Shown piece after piece: positions 1-10,636 of a stretch of DNA of 64,000 nucleotides (position 1 is the first letter of the stretch; every line of letters starts with the position of its first letter). The notes under the pieces are model-generated. The model was not told the origin of the DNA. It made no database searches and worked only from the letters and a program-made list of their open reading frames with translations. The stretch covers positions 17,790,221 through 17,854,220 of the forward strand of contig OZ023181.1 of assembly GCA_963995505.1 (NCBI GenBank). Reading direction: 5' to 3'. Origin of the DNA: Hypericum androsaemum (taxonomy: Eukaryota; Streptophyta; Magnoliopsida; Malpighiales; Hypericaceae). The position numbers and the translations under genes are program-made.

Positions 1-2445
1 GACAAGAACTCTACTACTGGGAATACTGACGCTCCTCCAAGATCATCTCCGCCCCTCTCATATGCGGCCTCAGTTCGTCAAGAAACAAGATGGTCAAATG
101 ATGGTAATTACATAAAGCCTGTTCTTGAGGATGATCAGTCTGTGGTTATTTTGGATGATGAACAATCTTCAGTGTGTGATTCTTTTGGGAAAACTTCTCT
201 TATTGACCGTCTTGTGATGCCAAAAGGATCAAAGCCATGCTCTACTTTTGATTTTCGTAATGCAATATCCAAGGTTTGGCCTGTACAAGGATGGAAAATA
301 CTTCTTCTAGGCCTCGGTTATTTTGGCTTTCAGTTCAGTTCAGAATCTGATAGGAACATGGTTTGGAACTCAAGTGTTTGGAAGCTGCCTCAGGGCAATC
401 TTTATTTGTAACCATGCGTTCCGTTCTTTAAGCCCACTAGGGTCAGTTCCATATTTTCCAAGGTATGGATTCAACTTGAAGGTCTATGCATGGAACATGT
501 GGCAAAAGATATTATGTTTGGCCTAGCAGCTGCAATAGGTAATCCTATTCATCAAGATTTGAGTACACGTAACAGATTCAATGGTGCTATTATTTGAATC
601 TTGGTAAAGGTTGATATGTCTAAACCCTTTTGGGACACGGTCTTTTTGAAAGAAAAAAATGGGAGTGTTGTAATAAAGGTTGTCTATGAGGATCTCCCAC
701 GATATTGTGATCATTGTAAAATCATTGGTCATATCATTGATGCCTGCAGCAAGTTACATCCTTGGGCTGATAGAGTGGATGCTCGGAGAAGTGAAATAGC
801 ATGTGGTAAGCAAGTTGTGTAGGAAGTGATTCTGAATAGGGCGGCTGGTTAAAAGGTTTGGCAACGTAAAGATGTCAATATTTTGAAACAAACTACTGCA
901 CAGTCTATCCCTAAGCTAAAGGGAGTCTCTACCTCGGCCGTGGGGACTAGGCTGGAGGGAGTCTCTACCTCGAATGCCTCTCATACTCTCAGCGAAGATA
1001 GTGAAATTGTAGAGAAGGTTGATGGGGTTTTGGAACTGGCTACGAGTCTTACTTTAGTTTCAATTCTTGTACGTGAGACGCATGATTAGGAGCATGTTGG
1101 AATTCCACAGTTGGAATTGGTTTTGGCTGCCTCTTGCAATCATGGTCATTTGTTGGAGGAGGTGTTTAAAGCTGCTTCCCAATATGAGGACATAGAGAAT
1201 CATGCACGTACTTCTTTACGAGTTGGCAATGTTATTCCGACTGCTTTTATCGGGATAAGAAAGGAGGGAGTGCAGTCACTTGCTTTGGCTTCTGTTGTGA
1301 CTGAAAATATTGATGCTCATGATCAAGCTACTTTTGTCGTGACCGGGTTTGGGAAAGAGCTTAATGAAGTTGTGAAAGTGCTACTAGCTATTTTGACTTG
1401 CTCAATACTGGACCCGAATGCTTCTCGCTCTCCTAAAGAAGGAGTGGAACTTTTGGTGACCGATTTTGGGAAGCTACAGCTTTAGCAACCAAATACATGT
1501 GCTGCTCCTGCGAGAATACGATGACTAGTTTAGAGCAAGCTATTGTTATCAGCTCGAATCTGCTGGATGTTGACAGGAATGGTGCGGGGTCTCTCACAAT
1601 GGTTTTGGGTCCAGAGAGGGAGAATACTTTGAGCAATGAAGCTCATTTACCTAAGCAGGTAGGCGGACAAACGCCTTGTGGAGTGCGGATTAAAGATGTT
1701 TTAATGGACTCGCCTAATACGGGTTGTCAAACCATTCTGCCAATCGTTACAGAGCCTTTGTCTCTGATTTCGAGCCCTAGCTCGCCTCTTTCAGACACTT
1801 TGAGTTCGCACAGTGTTTGTTCGGTTTCGAGCAAGAAAAATGCGCGCAAAAAGTTTTCTAAATTAGATTCGAGTTTGTCATTGAATTTGTGAGATTCAGA
1901 TTTGGCAAAAATTAAAGCTAAGAAGGCCCGTCCCAGTTTATTTTAGGCCGCGCCTCTGCTTTACCTGCTACAAATCCCATGCCTATCCCGGGTTAAAAGC
2001 GCAATGAGGTCGTTGCTTTTTTCTGACAACGATGATCTTCCAGATTTATTGAAGTTCATGGGTTCGATGACGAAGAAGTTGAAGAACAATTGGGCGGACG
2101 AAGTCGATTCATCAGATTTGGAGGATTTCGACCTACTGCATGCGAAGAACACTCATTTTCAAGCGAAGAAGAGGGTTGGCATTACCTACACTGGTGAGGA
2201 TCTACTTTGGTCGGAGTACGATGTGGACTTTTGATGTGCCCCGGCTGATTTATATCACCCTTGACTACCCGACTTGTGGGTTTGCTTGGGTGAGTCACTA
2301 GATATGGCAGCGGGTTTGCCAATATGGTTACCCATTTTGGCATTGACTTTAATTTTAGTCTTTCTTTTTCTCTTTCTCCCATTTCTCATCCCATTCTGTA
2401 ATTTTTTTCTCTTCTAATTAATAAAGGTTTGTAATTTATTTAAAA
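1..2445 (+). mobile_element. ORF1-only LINE-like element A (decayed, enters from left edge)
   Basis: Broken frames read as one plant LINE ORF1-type protein: a DUF4283-like block (about 60-590, with GLGYFGFQF and an S-E-x-D-R-N stretch), then a CCHC zinc knuckle at 706-747 (C-x2-C-x4-H-x4-C), then a long low-similarity tail ending near 2234 with a F-S-D-N-D-D...F-M-G-S-M patch. Several in-frame stops and shifts (for example near 409 and 598) mean it is dead. After the last coding block come a 3' stretch with AATAAAGG near 2420 and a short A-rich tail. No endonuclease or reverse transcriptase follows. The minus-strand copy at about 5185-7740 has the same coding blocks and the same 3' end. The 5' end lies outside the window. 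The call as a non-autonomous LINE derivative is inference; LINE ORF1 ancestry is well supported. Confidence 0.7.
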
Positions 2446-2940
2446 AATTACACGCAATTAGTTCCCGTCCGTGTAGGTGATTTAGGAGATTTATGTTGTA
2501 AAGTGCACTTGGTGTAGTTATTATAATGAAACAATATAAATTTTAACTATAGAAAAAAATAGTTCTCGTACGCGATGGATGGGACACGCTAATGGAAGTT
2601 TGCATGCCACCATCCGTACACGCATAGAGTATAGTTATGGAGGAGTCCACCTCCAATGACTTGTCGATGGCCACACTCCTACGTCATCTCAAGCTCTAAT
2701 ACTAAGGCCCACAATTCAGGTGCCAAAGATGTACACTAGCCAATGACTTTGGCAAAACCTCGAACCGTGAAGCTCGTAGCATATCAATTAACTCTTTTTG
2801 CTCTGCAAAGACCAAGATTATTGGAAGAGGCTCTGTCAATATTAATTTTGATGAAGCTATCTAGTGATTGCGTACAAGATACAAGCATCTGACGATGAGG
2901 AAAGAGTAGAGTTATTCGACTAGTTCTGGCCCAAAAAAGA
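2446..2940. other. Intergenic stretch, no gene seen
   Basis: Mixed-composition sequence with no open frame of note and no recognisable protein similarity in any frame. It separates the A-rich tail of the ORF1-only element from the LINE tail that follows. Confidence 0.5.
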
Positions 2941-3335
2941 GTTTTTTTTATAAGTAGATGATGTATTAAAAAAAAATTACAGCAAAGAATAAACTATGTA
3001 AAGCGAAGTTACACAAGTAGCAGAATTACAACCCTTTTCATAATTGATTCGATAAAAAGCAAAAAAATCTTGGCCACAAATCGCCCTAGTGTCATTTGAC
3101 CAATAGTGCCACTCTTGAACGTCGAAAAGAATAGAGTTCACGACAAGATCCCGATTACTAATAGTTCCGTCAAAGATAATTACATTGCGATAATGCTATA
3201 ACCCCACATTACGACACCAAAGAGAGCAAACCACACCTTGGCCATCCTTCTTGCGAGTTATTTGACTAGTTATAAATTGAGCGAGTTCTTGCGCCTGTAT
3301 GAGAAGATGAACGTGGATAATAATAGGGCTGAAAG
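2941..3335 (-). mobile_element. LINE 3'-terminal fragment (relic)
   Basis: Read on the minus strand, broken frames give the C-terminal part typical of plant LINE polyproteins: a V-C-S-L-W-C-R-N-like stretch followed by an H-Y-R-N-V-I-I-F-D-like stretch. The element's 3' end is marked on the + strand by the T-runs near 2945-2980. It is heavily 5'-truncated, as LINE copies usually are, and has no intact frame. The assignment rests on motif memory only. Confidence 0.45.
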
Positions 3336-3339
3336 ATTA

Positions 3340-4003
3340 TTTATGATTAAGCATGGATATTACCATCCACATTACTTGTACATGGTTTAGTGGTGCATTA
3401 TTATTTTTCCTTATCCAGAAAACAGCAAGCTGGATTTCTCTCCCGACAAATGTTTATTATTGTTTTCGGTAAGTTGACGATAATAATCTTGGTTTAGTAA
3501 TGTAGTTCTCACTACTGCCACGCGTGATTAGCACTTTTCTAGAAGGTAGAATATTTCTGCATTTTTTATGGCAAAACTTCACTTTATTGCTCTATAATTT
3601 TATTCATTCTTACCATATTATCCTATTTTCCCTACATTTTAATAAAAAATTAATGATCAAAAAGAGAAATATGGGATAAAGATAGAGAGAAATGAGTGGG
3701 GGAGGAAATAGAGAGGAACTTTCCCAAAAAAATCCAGACTTTTTGGTTAGTTTTTTTTTCTTACTCTTTTATTTATAATAGTAATGAAAAGTTGTGTTAA
3801 AAAAATTCAAAGTCAAAATATCATTTTGGTATAAATTTAAAAAATATATACACCTATTTGATACATTTTAAACGTAGTACCTTGACTGAAAGTGCATCGG
3901 ACCTTACATATACTAAATTAAACCTTTTGTTTTCTTTATTTATTTTCCACATCTTCTCTGATGTATTCTGGGTGATTATCGAAGTAAAAAATTACGGCTT
4001 TCA
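3340..4003. other. AT-rich intergenic stretch, no gene seen
   Basis: AT-rich with many homopolymers. The short frame inside it has no recognisable features, and no repeat structure stands out by eye. Confidence 0.5.
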
Positions 4004-4012
4004 TAAAATAAA

Positions 4013-4155
4013 GGACAAATTATTCTCAGGCCCCTCGTGTTTGATATATTTAAGACTCGTTTTCTTGTATTTCGGTAATCGATTAAAAACTTTCCGATAT
4101 TTGGTTTTATTATACTATTAGGCTCCTCGCTGATGTCATCGTTCATTTTTCCCTT
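4013..4155 (+). repeat. Left terminal inverted repeat of MULE-type element
   Basis: About 143 bp that pair, reverse-complemented, with 4925-5067. Conserved islands include CTCAGGCCCCT near the end, TAATCGATTAAAAACTT in the middle and a CCTCGCTGA block at the inner edge. The two arms have diverged at scattered positions, so the insertion is not very recent. Confidence 0.8.
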
Positions 4156-4924
4156 ATTTTATATTTAAAATGACCGTTATGCCCTTGCTCCGATCAACTA
4201 AAATATCCGGTCATCTTCTCCGATCGTATTTCCAGTGACCAAATTTTTTTTTTCTGGAACCCATCTCATTCCCGGCGATTCCAACCGATTCTGACCCCTT
4301 CAACACAAGCAAATCACCGTCCTTTCACCGTTGCAAACTAAAACCATCACTGACGTCCTAAAATCAGAATTGGAATCGCCAAATCCCACCACCATGTGAC
4401 GACATCCCTCTCTTTAATTATTGTAATCAGTTTCCATTTCCATCTCTAGTAAATTGGGCGTATGAGAAATGAAAGGAGATTTTTTGAATTTGGTTTTGGG
4501 GTTTTTGGTGGGGAGGAGAAAAACGATGGATGAAGACGATGTCGAGCTCTATCTTCTCTATCATCGATTTCCTGGTATTGGGGGGCAGGGACGGAGGTCG
4601 AGAAGAGGGGTGGACGGCGGTGCCGGCTGTTCTCTCCCGTGAAGCGATGTCGGCGGCCCGTTCCTGGAGCTTCATTTATCAGGCGGTGTCGTCGGACCGG
4701 AACCCATAACAATGGACGGTGGAGCAGCAAGGAGCTGCTGTTGGGGGAGAGGTGGCCTCCATCCTCCAAGTGGGCTCCTCATCGGAGGAGCTGCTGCCGA
4801 TAGGGGGAGGAAGAAGATAAAAGAAAAAAACATAGGGGAGAGAGAGAGGAGGTCAATGGAGGGAGGAGAGAGAGAGAAATTAACATTTATTTTTTATTTT
4901 TTGTAGGGGTAAAAAAGTCAATTC

Positions 4925-5067
4925 ACATTTAAAATTGATCGCTGATGTCAGCGAGGGGCCTGAGAGTATAATAAAACCAAACATCGGGAAGTTTTTAATC
5001 GATTACCAGAATACAGGGGGCGAACCTTAAATATACCAAACACCAGGGGCCTGAGCGTAATTTATCC
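4925..5067 (-). repeat. Right terminal inverted repeat of MULE-type element
   Basis: Inverted partner of 4013-4155. It ends in TAATTTATCC directly before the second copy of the 9-bp target duplication. Confidence 0.8.
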
Positions 5068-5184
5068 TAAAATAAACCTCCTTCTTCTTCCTTGATTTGC
5101 TCGTCTAATCAGAGAATAGCTTTTGAATAAACAAAAACGTGGTAACGCTAAATGGGTTTAGTTAGGTGGAAAGTTTGCGCATTC

Positions 5185-7740
5185 ATATTTTTTTATTAAA
5201 TTACGAACCTTTATTACAAAAAAAAAGAAAACGTTACAAGCAGACGAGTAACTATAGACTGACTAACCCACTGTCATATCTAGTAACTCTACCTAAGCTA
5301 ATTCACAAGTCGGATAGTCTTGAGCAGATGCTGCCAAAACTGGAAACTAATGCCGCCCGACTGGGAACGTCATCTTCTTCTTCCTGTAACAAAAGTTCTG
5401 GTAAGGCTGAAGATAGAACTCATCATCGAACATGTCCGGGCGCTAAAGACCCCATGAAACTCACTGGATCGTCGTTGGTATCAGAAAACACCTCGACCTC
5501 AGTACCCTAAAAATTTGGAATTAGTATGGGAGGGGCAGAGAACCCGTCAGCCGCCTAGTCCGGTTTAGCACAAAAAATGCTTGGGCTCAGAGTCCGTTTG
5601 CTTATAAATCCCGGCTTCAACTCGATACTCTTGAATTTGTGAGAGCCCTCACTCCTCTTGTTTGAAGCCGAGCCAACAACCTGTGCATCCTGCGGGCGTG
5701 AGCCTTTACCAACTGTATCATTGGCGACCATTTTTGGGCTAAAACTAGGAGAACGAGAATCAAGCTCAATCTCTCTATTCACCGAACACATCACCTATTC
5801 AATCCCAAAATCCACTAGCTGTCAATCTTGTGCTACATCATAATTGCTCACCGTGGGGATGGCGATCGCCAAACCCTTTGCGTTAACCCCAGGGGGGGGG
5901 GATGGGGGCGCAGAATATCTCGGCCGAACTAGAGTTGGCTGCCGTCAAGTCGCTGGCGGCCGCCAGTGCAGACTGGCAGATTGATTCAACCCCCTTTTCG
6001 GAGGAGCTAGGGGCAGCAAAAGCATGTTTAATTTCATTGATCATCGCTATTCGAATCAGTTTTTTGCCAGCTTCAAGGCCAACTCCAAGCTTGTAGAACT
6101 TGCAACATACTCCTTGTAGATTACCACACTTGGGTACCAGAACTAAAGCAAGATAGCACACTTCAGCCACACCCGAACTTGCAACAATCTCTTTCTCCTC
6201 CTGATCTCCTGAGTTCTCCAAGGAGCATATATTGTCTTCTACTCATGCCAAATGAGGCTCCCAAAATTCACCTTCCTCAATGTCCTCTTCCCTTAGCATA
6301 TCAAAAGTGTTCGAGGTGGAAATATTAGCCTCCTCTGATGCATTTGCAACATGCAAATGCTGAGTTAGAGTGCTTGATGTCTCAGCTTCCTTAGCAATAA
6401 TAGCCAAAGGAGAAGCATTAGAAGAGCTCAGTGCCTTTTGCACCCACATTCGCTTGTCCTGCACCTGAGCATTTGAACGACCAACAGCCCCACTAGCATC
6501 ATTTTTTTTGCAAAACCTTTTTTTCTTGTGTAACTTCTCTTTTCTATGTCTCCTTCGAAGAAGGATGCAACTTCCTATGCGACAATTTTGGATGACCCAG
6601 AACCTTACAATGCACACAATATCTTAGGATCTCTTCATAGACTAAGTCCACCAAACAACTTCCCCTTGTGAGCTCCAACAAAACCTTATCATGAAGAGGC
6701 TTTGACATGTCCACATCATCGAGGACCCAAATGAAGGTGCCATTAAATTGGTTAAGAGCCTTTGAGTTATCAAGAACAGATTCTCCCGCTGCGGCAGCCA
6801 ACCCAAAAACAATATCCAGAGATAAGTGCTCCATACCCAACCAAACTAGTTTAACCCAAACTTTAGCATGTGATGGTGTTATCCTAGTTGGCTTGAAGAA
6901 CAGAATCCAAGGCTGCAGATAAAGCAAACCTTGAGTGAGCTTCTATACATTAGAGCTCCAAACCGCATTCCTGTCTAGCTCAGATTTGAACTGGAATCCA
7001 AAGTATCCCAAGCCTAGCGAAAGCATCTTCGATTGAACAGTCCAAACTTTTGCTATGACACTTCTAAGCTCAAAGGACAAGTATGGTTTGGAACCTTTAG
7101 TCATTATAAGCCTACCAATTAGAGCTCTCTTCCCAAAGAACGCATAAGTAGCAGATCGTTCATCATTCAAAACCACTGCAAAATGATCACCTTTGAGAAT
7201 GGGTTTGACATAATTACCATTATTAGACCAGCCCCTAGTCTTGGAACAAAATAGGGCAGCGTAGGACTGAGCCCCAGTCGCCAAAGAAATGAGTTGGCCA
7301 CTACCTATCTTGGGCTGAGCTACGCCCCAATGCCCACCAATACATGGAACCTGAGAAGGGTGTATATGGCGGGGAGAGACTCGTAGAACTGCAATGAGAG
7401 AAGGAGCAGACCTGCCTGTAAAGCCATCTGGACCGAGGCATCCAATCCTGGAGGAGTGGGAGAAGGAGTCGTTGATGCCGCTAGAGGAGTCGTCGGGGTG
7501 AGAGCTGAAGCTGCAGAGTTGGAAACCCTAGCTGTGGGGCTAGGTTGAAGGAGGGCTGGTACAATGAACATGGCAATGCCTGCCTGGGAATAGTAAAATG
7601 GCTGCGTGGGATGAAGGACCATCACCCCAGGGTCCGGTGGAGGCCTAGCCATGGCCCTATCACCCCGGCGACGTCGGAGAAGTTTTTGAAAGTCAGTCGC
7701 CCGAGAAATGCCAATCGCCTAGAGAGAGAGGAGCCATTTC
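5185..7740 (-). mobile_element. ORF1-only LINE-like element B (decayed)
   Basis: On the minus strand the blocks run in order: a Pro/Ala-rich N terminus (ATG near 7652), a DUF4283-like domain (7284-6943, with GLGYFGFQF as in element A), a central block with W-V-K-L-V-W-L-G, a zinc knuckle near 6600 whose fourth ligand reads His, and a long acidic/Ser-rich tail. The last block (about 5510-5460) repeats the F-S-D-N-D-D...F-M-G-S patch of element A. The 3' end (5330-5188) is collinear with element A's 3' end, including the AATAAAGGTT motif and A-tail. Stops and shifts break the frame. No reverse transcriptase is present between the ORF and the tail. The 5' boundary near 7740 is approximate. Confidence 0.7.
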
Positions 7741-7774
7741 ATTTAGTTTATGGTTTGAGCTTCCACGTCCACAT

Positions 7775-8379
7775 AGACGTCAACAATCTAGTTACATCTT
7801 GTAACTATTGAATCCATATGATCATCTTAATTGACTAATCAAGATGTAATAGCGTATATGGAAGTATAGTGGTGTACACAACAATATTTTTTTGGTAAAT
7901 AGATTAATTATATATATATCCCAATAATTACAAGTAGTGTAAAGACTAACCTACATGCATTTACATGGCTAATCTTTGAGTTGAAAAGACTCCATGTGCA
8001 AAATAAGATCTTGATGCCACAAATTGATAATAGAGTTCGACCATCTTAACCACTCATAAATGCGAATCAAAATAACATGAGTAAGAAACTTCTTGTTGCA
8101 TTTTACTCCTTGAAAAATTGCTCGATTTCTCGTCAAACAAATTTTCCAGAGAATAGCACCATATAATGCGTACCAAACCTTCTTGATCAAGCCCATCCAC
8201 TGTATCTAACGATATTTTCTCTTTGTCGCAGATTTTTCACCAGATTTTACAATATTTTGATGAGGCTGACAGCTGCAATCCTATATTCATTCGAGGATTC
8301 GACCCCAATATGTAATATTGTAGATACTTATATTTTATGGTGCATAAAATTTCAAACTTACCAAAAAAAAGACGTCAAC
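7775..8379. mobile_element. Short insertion bounded by AGACGTCAAC repeats, containing a LINE tail
   Basis: AGACGTCAAC occurs at 7775-7784 and again at 8370-8379, the second copy directly after an A-run (8363-8370). This is the pattern left by a + strand retroposon. The match extends a few bases further with one mismatch. Inside, about 7905-8200 on the minus strand encodes the LINE C-terminal motif K-K-V-W-Y-A-L-Y-G-A-I-L-W, very like the LINE tail near 40.7 kb. The + strand 3' half contains GGATTCGACCCC near 8294, reminiscent of a pol III B box. Whether it is a SINE, or a LINE tail with a chance repeat, is unresolved. Confidence 0.45.
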
Positions 8380-10436
8380 GATTTGGGATTCTATTAATTT
8401 TAAAGAGTCTTTGGGAGCCTCCGGCCTTTTATTCTATCTCTTGATCTAATTGATGATATAATCCAATTTGCATTGTATTTGTACAAGGTGGTTACTTTGG
8501 TCAGGATCTACCAAAGATCTATGTAATCAGGATCAATTTTTTCTCTCTAGATTCTAACAGGTCAAGTATGGTATAAGGAGGAATCCTATTTCTATATTAT
8601 CTGTTTATAAGTTTCTTAGCTTCTTACCCAAAAAAATCCCTGTTTGCATCGTTAGCTTTCCTATATTCAACAAATAATGATATCAATTTGAAACTGTATG
8701 GTATACACTGAATTGATTTTTTATAGATAATTTTTACACCATTACGTCTAATAAAGATTGAACCTTAACCTTTGTCAAATTAATTTTTCAACTGATTGTA
8801 TTATTAAGTTAAATGTCTTTTTTTTTAAAAATAAATTTTTACACCATGACATTGCCAAAATTTAAACCTTGAATCTCCTAGATATTTATAACGTCTTGTG
8901 CCGTTGGACAAAAAATTTAGATCTTCTTAATCCAAGGACCGAGTCTACGAAGACTAATTATCAGTAGGGTTAGGCGTCACGTGGAGGCCCTTCTCCATTC
9001 AAGCACAAGTTTATAGGGATAAAATAATAATTGCAACACATAAAAATTGGAATTTTGCATTGTAATTAAAAAATATGAGAGAGAGATTAACTTCGGCCAC
9101 ATGTCTAAACCCATTGTTAGGTTAGGTTTTTTTGAAAGGTAAACATTATTAATTTACAAGGTATATACAATCTATTTATTATAGTATTTTTCCGTGTCAT
9201 GTTAAAAATGGGATTGCGACTGTTCGTCTCGTCAAAATCTTACCACATCAAAATTTATAAAGAAAAAAAATTATGGTAGAAAAATAGTACTCCGATAAAA
9301 AAATCTATTTCGACGTTAGGTCTGCACAGTGCGTAATTCCGGCATAACACACTTAAATCGACACAAAATATTATTTGCCATCTTGCATTTCGAATTCGAA
9401 ATAGAAAAAAAAAGGTGTGGGAATGTATTTTTAAACCGTTCTCCAAATACGACGGCAATAGGTGAATAGAGGAAGAGAATTTCCATCTGATTTTTAAAAA
9501 AAAAAATACAATTCACCAACTACATTTATATAGCATATAAAAAATCAAATAATTATTAAAAATGACAAATTAGGTTGAACTAGTTTAATGACACTTTTTC
9601 GTAAGTAATTCAATCAATTAGGCATCGGTTAAGAATAAGAAAATATTTATGTGAATAGTCTTATACCTTTAATAAAAAATATTGCAGCGTATTTATATAT
9701 ATCTTACCGCTAATAAATCTCTTAGTACATTTTTAACAAGTGAATCAAAATCTTAGACTTTTTTAAAGATGAATAAATAAGATGACACGACAATTATTGT
9801 ATAAATATTAAAAAAAATAGGGTCGAAAAAAGTAGAATCAGTTAAAAATTTATAGATTTACACAGATCTAAACAACAACAAACTATAACAAAATCTTGTT
9901 AATTAGTAATTCTCATCGAGTCTATTATGGTAGAAGATGGTTGGAAGTGTTAACCTCTTTACAAAAATGATTCATTAATTTTGTTTAAAAACTGACAAAT
10001 TAACCATATAAATCGATAAGTTTACCCCCCCAAAAAAAACCATTATAAATCGATAAAGACAAAGTAACCCAACGAGCTAAAGTCAAAAGTCAACGAAAGC
10101 GCTACGCTCTCTCGTTATCATTAGAACTTTTCTACCTTAATTTAATTTGGTTCCTCGCCATCTCGTCATCATCCCTGTCACCCACCTACGTGTTTCAAAA
10201 AAGCAAGGGAAAGGTAGAAACTTTGGAATCCCTTTTCCCAATTTTCGGGTTTGTGGTAGATTAGAGAAGAGGAAGAAGACAACCCAGAAGAAATTCTAGA
10301 AGAAAATATTTATAAAAAAAAGACAGCCCAGAAGAGGGGGCAATATTAGTTTATTTTGAGGAAATCTAGGAGGAGGAGGAGGAGAGAGAAGTGCTGCCTG
10401 GGAGGAGCCACCCGGCAAGTGTTTGGGATAAACTTT

Positions 10437-10437
<1 letters not shown>
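8380..10437. other. AT-rich intergenic stretch upstream of the sulfotransferase-like gene
   Basis: About 2 kb of AT-rich DNA with many homopolymers and only short frames without recognisable features. The last 350 bp become purine-rich and probably form the promoter and 5' leader of the following gene. Confidence 0.5.

Positions 10438-10473
<36 letters not shown>
10438..10473 (+). repeat. (GA)n microsatellite in 5' region of the sulfotransferase-like gene
   Basis: A perfect GA dinucleotide run of about 18 units, roughly 165 bp before the start codon. In plants GA/CT runs in leaders and core promoters are common and bind BPC-type GAGA factors; such a role here is inference. Confidence 0.9.
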
Positions 10474-10474
<1 letters not shown>

Positions 10475-10542
10475 CATTGGTTTCCACGATAATAGTTAAT
10501 AGCGAAGACGAGGAATTAGCTGGCTGTTTGGGAGCTTCTGTT

Positions 10543-10569
10543 CTTCTCTCTCTCTCTCTCTCTCTCTCT
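10543..10569 (+). repeat. (CT)n microsatellite in 5' leader
   Basis: A perfect TC/CT run of about 13 units, 68 bp before the start codon. With the upstream GA run it forms two complementary tracts about 70 bp apart that could pair as a hairpin if both are transcribed. Confidence 0.9.
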
Positions 10570-10636
10570 GCTTTGAAGGAGCTGAGTTTTCTATTTAGTA
10601 CTACTGTTTGAGGAGTGGGTTAGTAGAGATAGAGCA

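Larger units (their letters stand above)
4004..5076. mobile_element. Non-autonomous MULE-type DNA transposon with 9-bp TSD
   Basis: A pair of long terminal inverted repeats (4013-4155 and 4925-5067) encloses about 770 bp. The outer ends read GGACAAATTA on the left and TAATTTATCC on the right. Both ends are flanked by an identical 9-bp direct repeat, TAAAATAAA (4004-4012 and 5068-5076). Long inverted repeats plus a 9-bp target duplication are the hallmark of Mutator-like elements. The interior has no transposase; its short frames (for example 4427-4769 on the minus strand) look like chance or a captured fragment, with runs rich in Arg, Pro and Ser. An autonomous partner must exist elsewhere. 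An 8-bp hAT duplication is less likely because nine bases match. Confidence 0.8.

Noticed and set aside
4427..4906. Arg/Pro/Ser-rich frames inside the MULE-type element
   Set aside because: No transposase or host-gene motif is recognisable; overlapping frames on both strands fit GC-rich chance ORFs. Capture of a host fragment is kept only as a question in findings.
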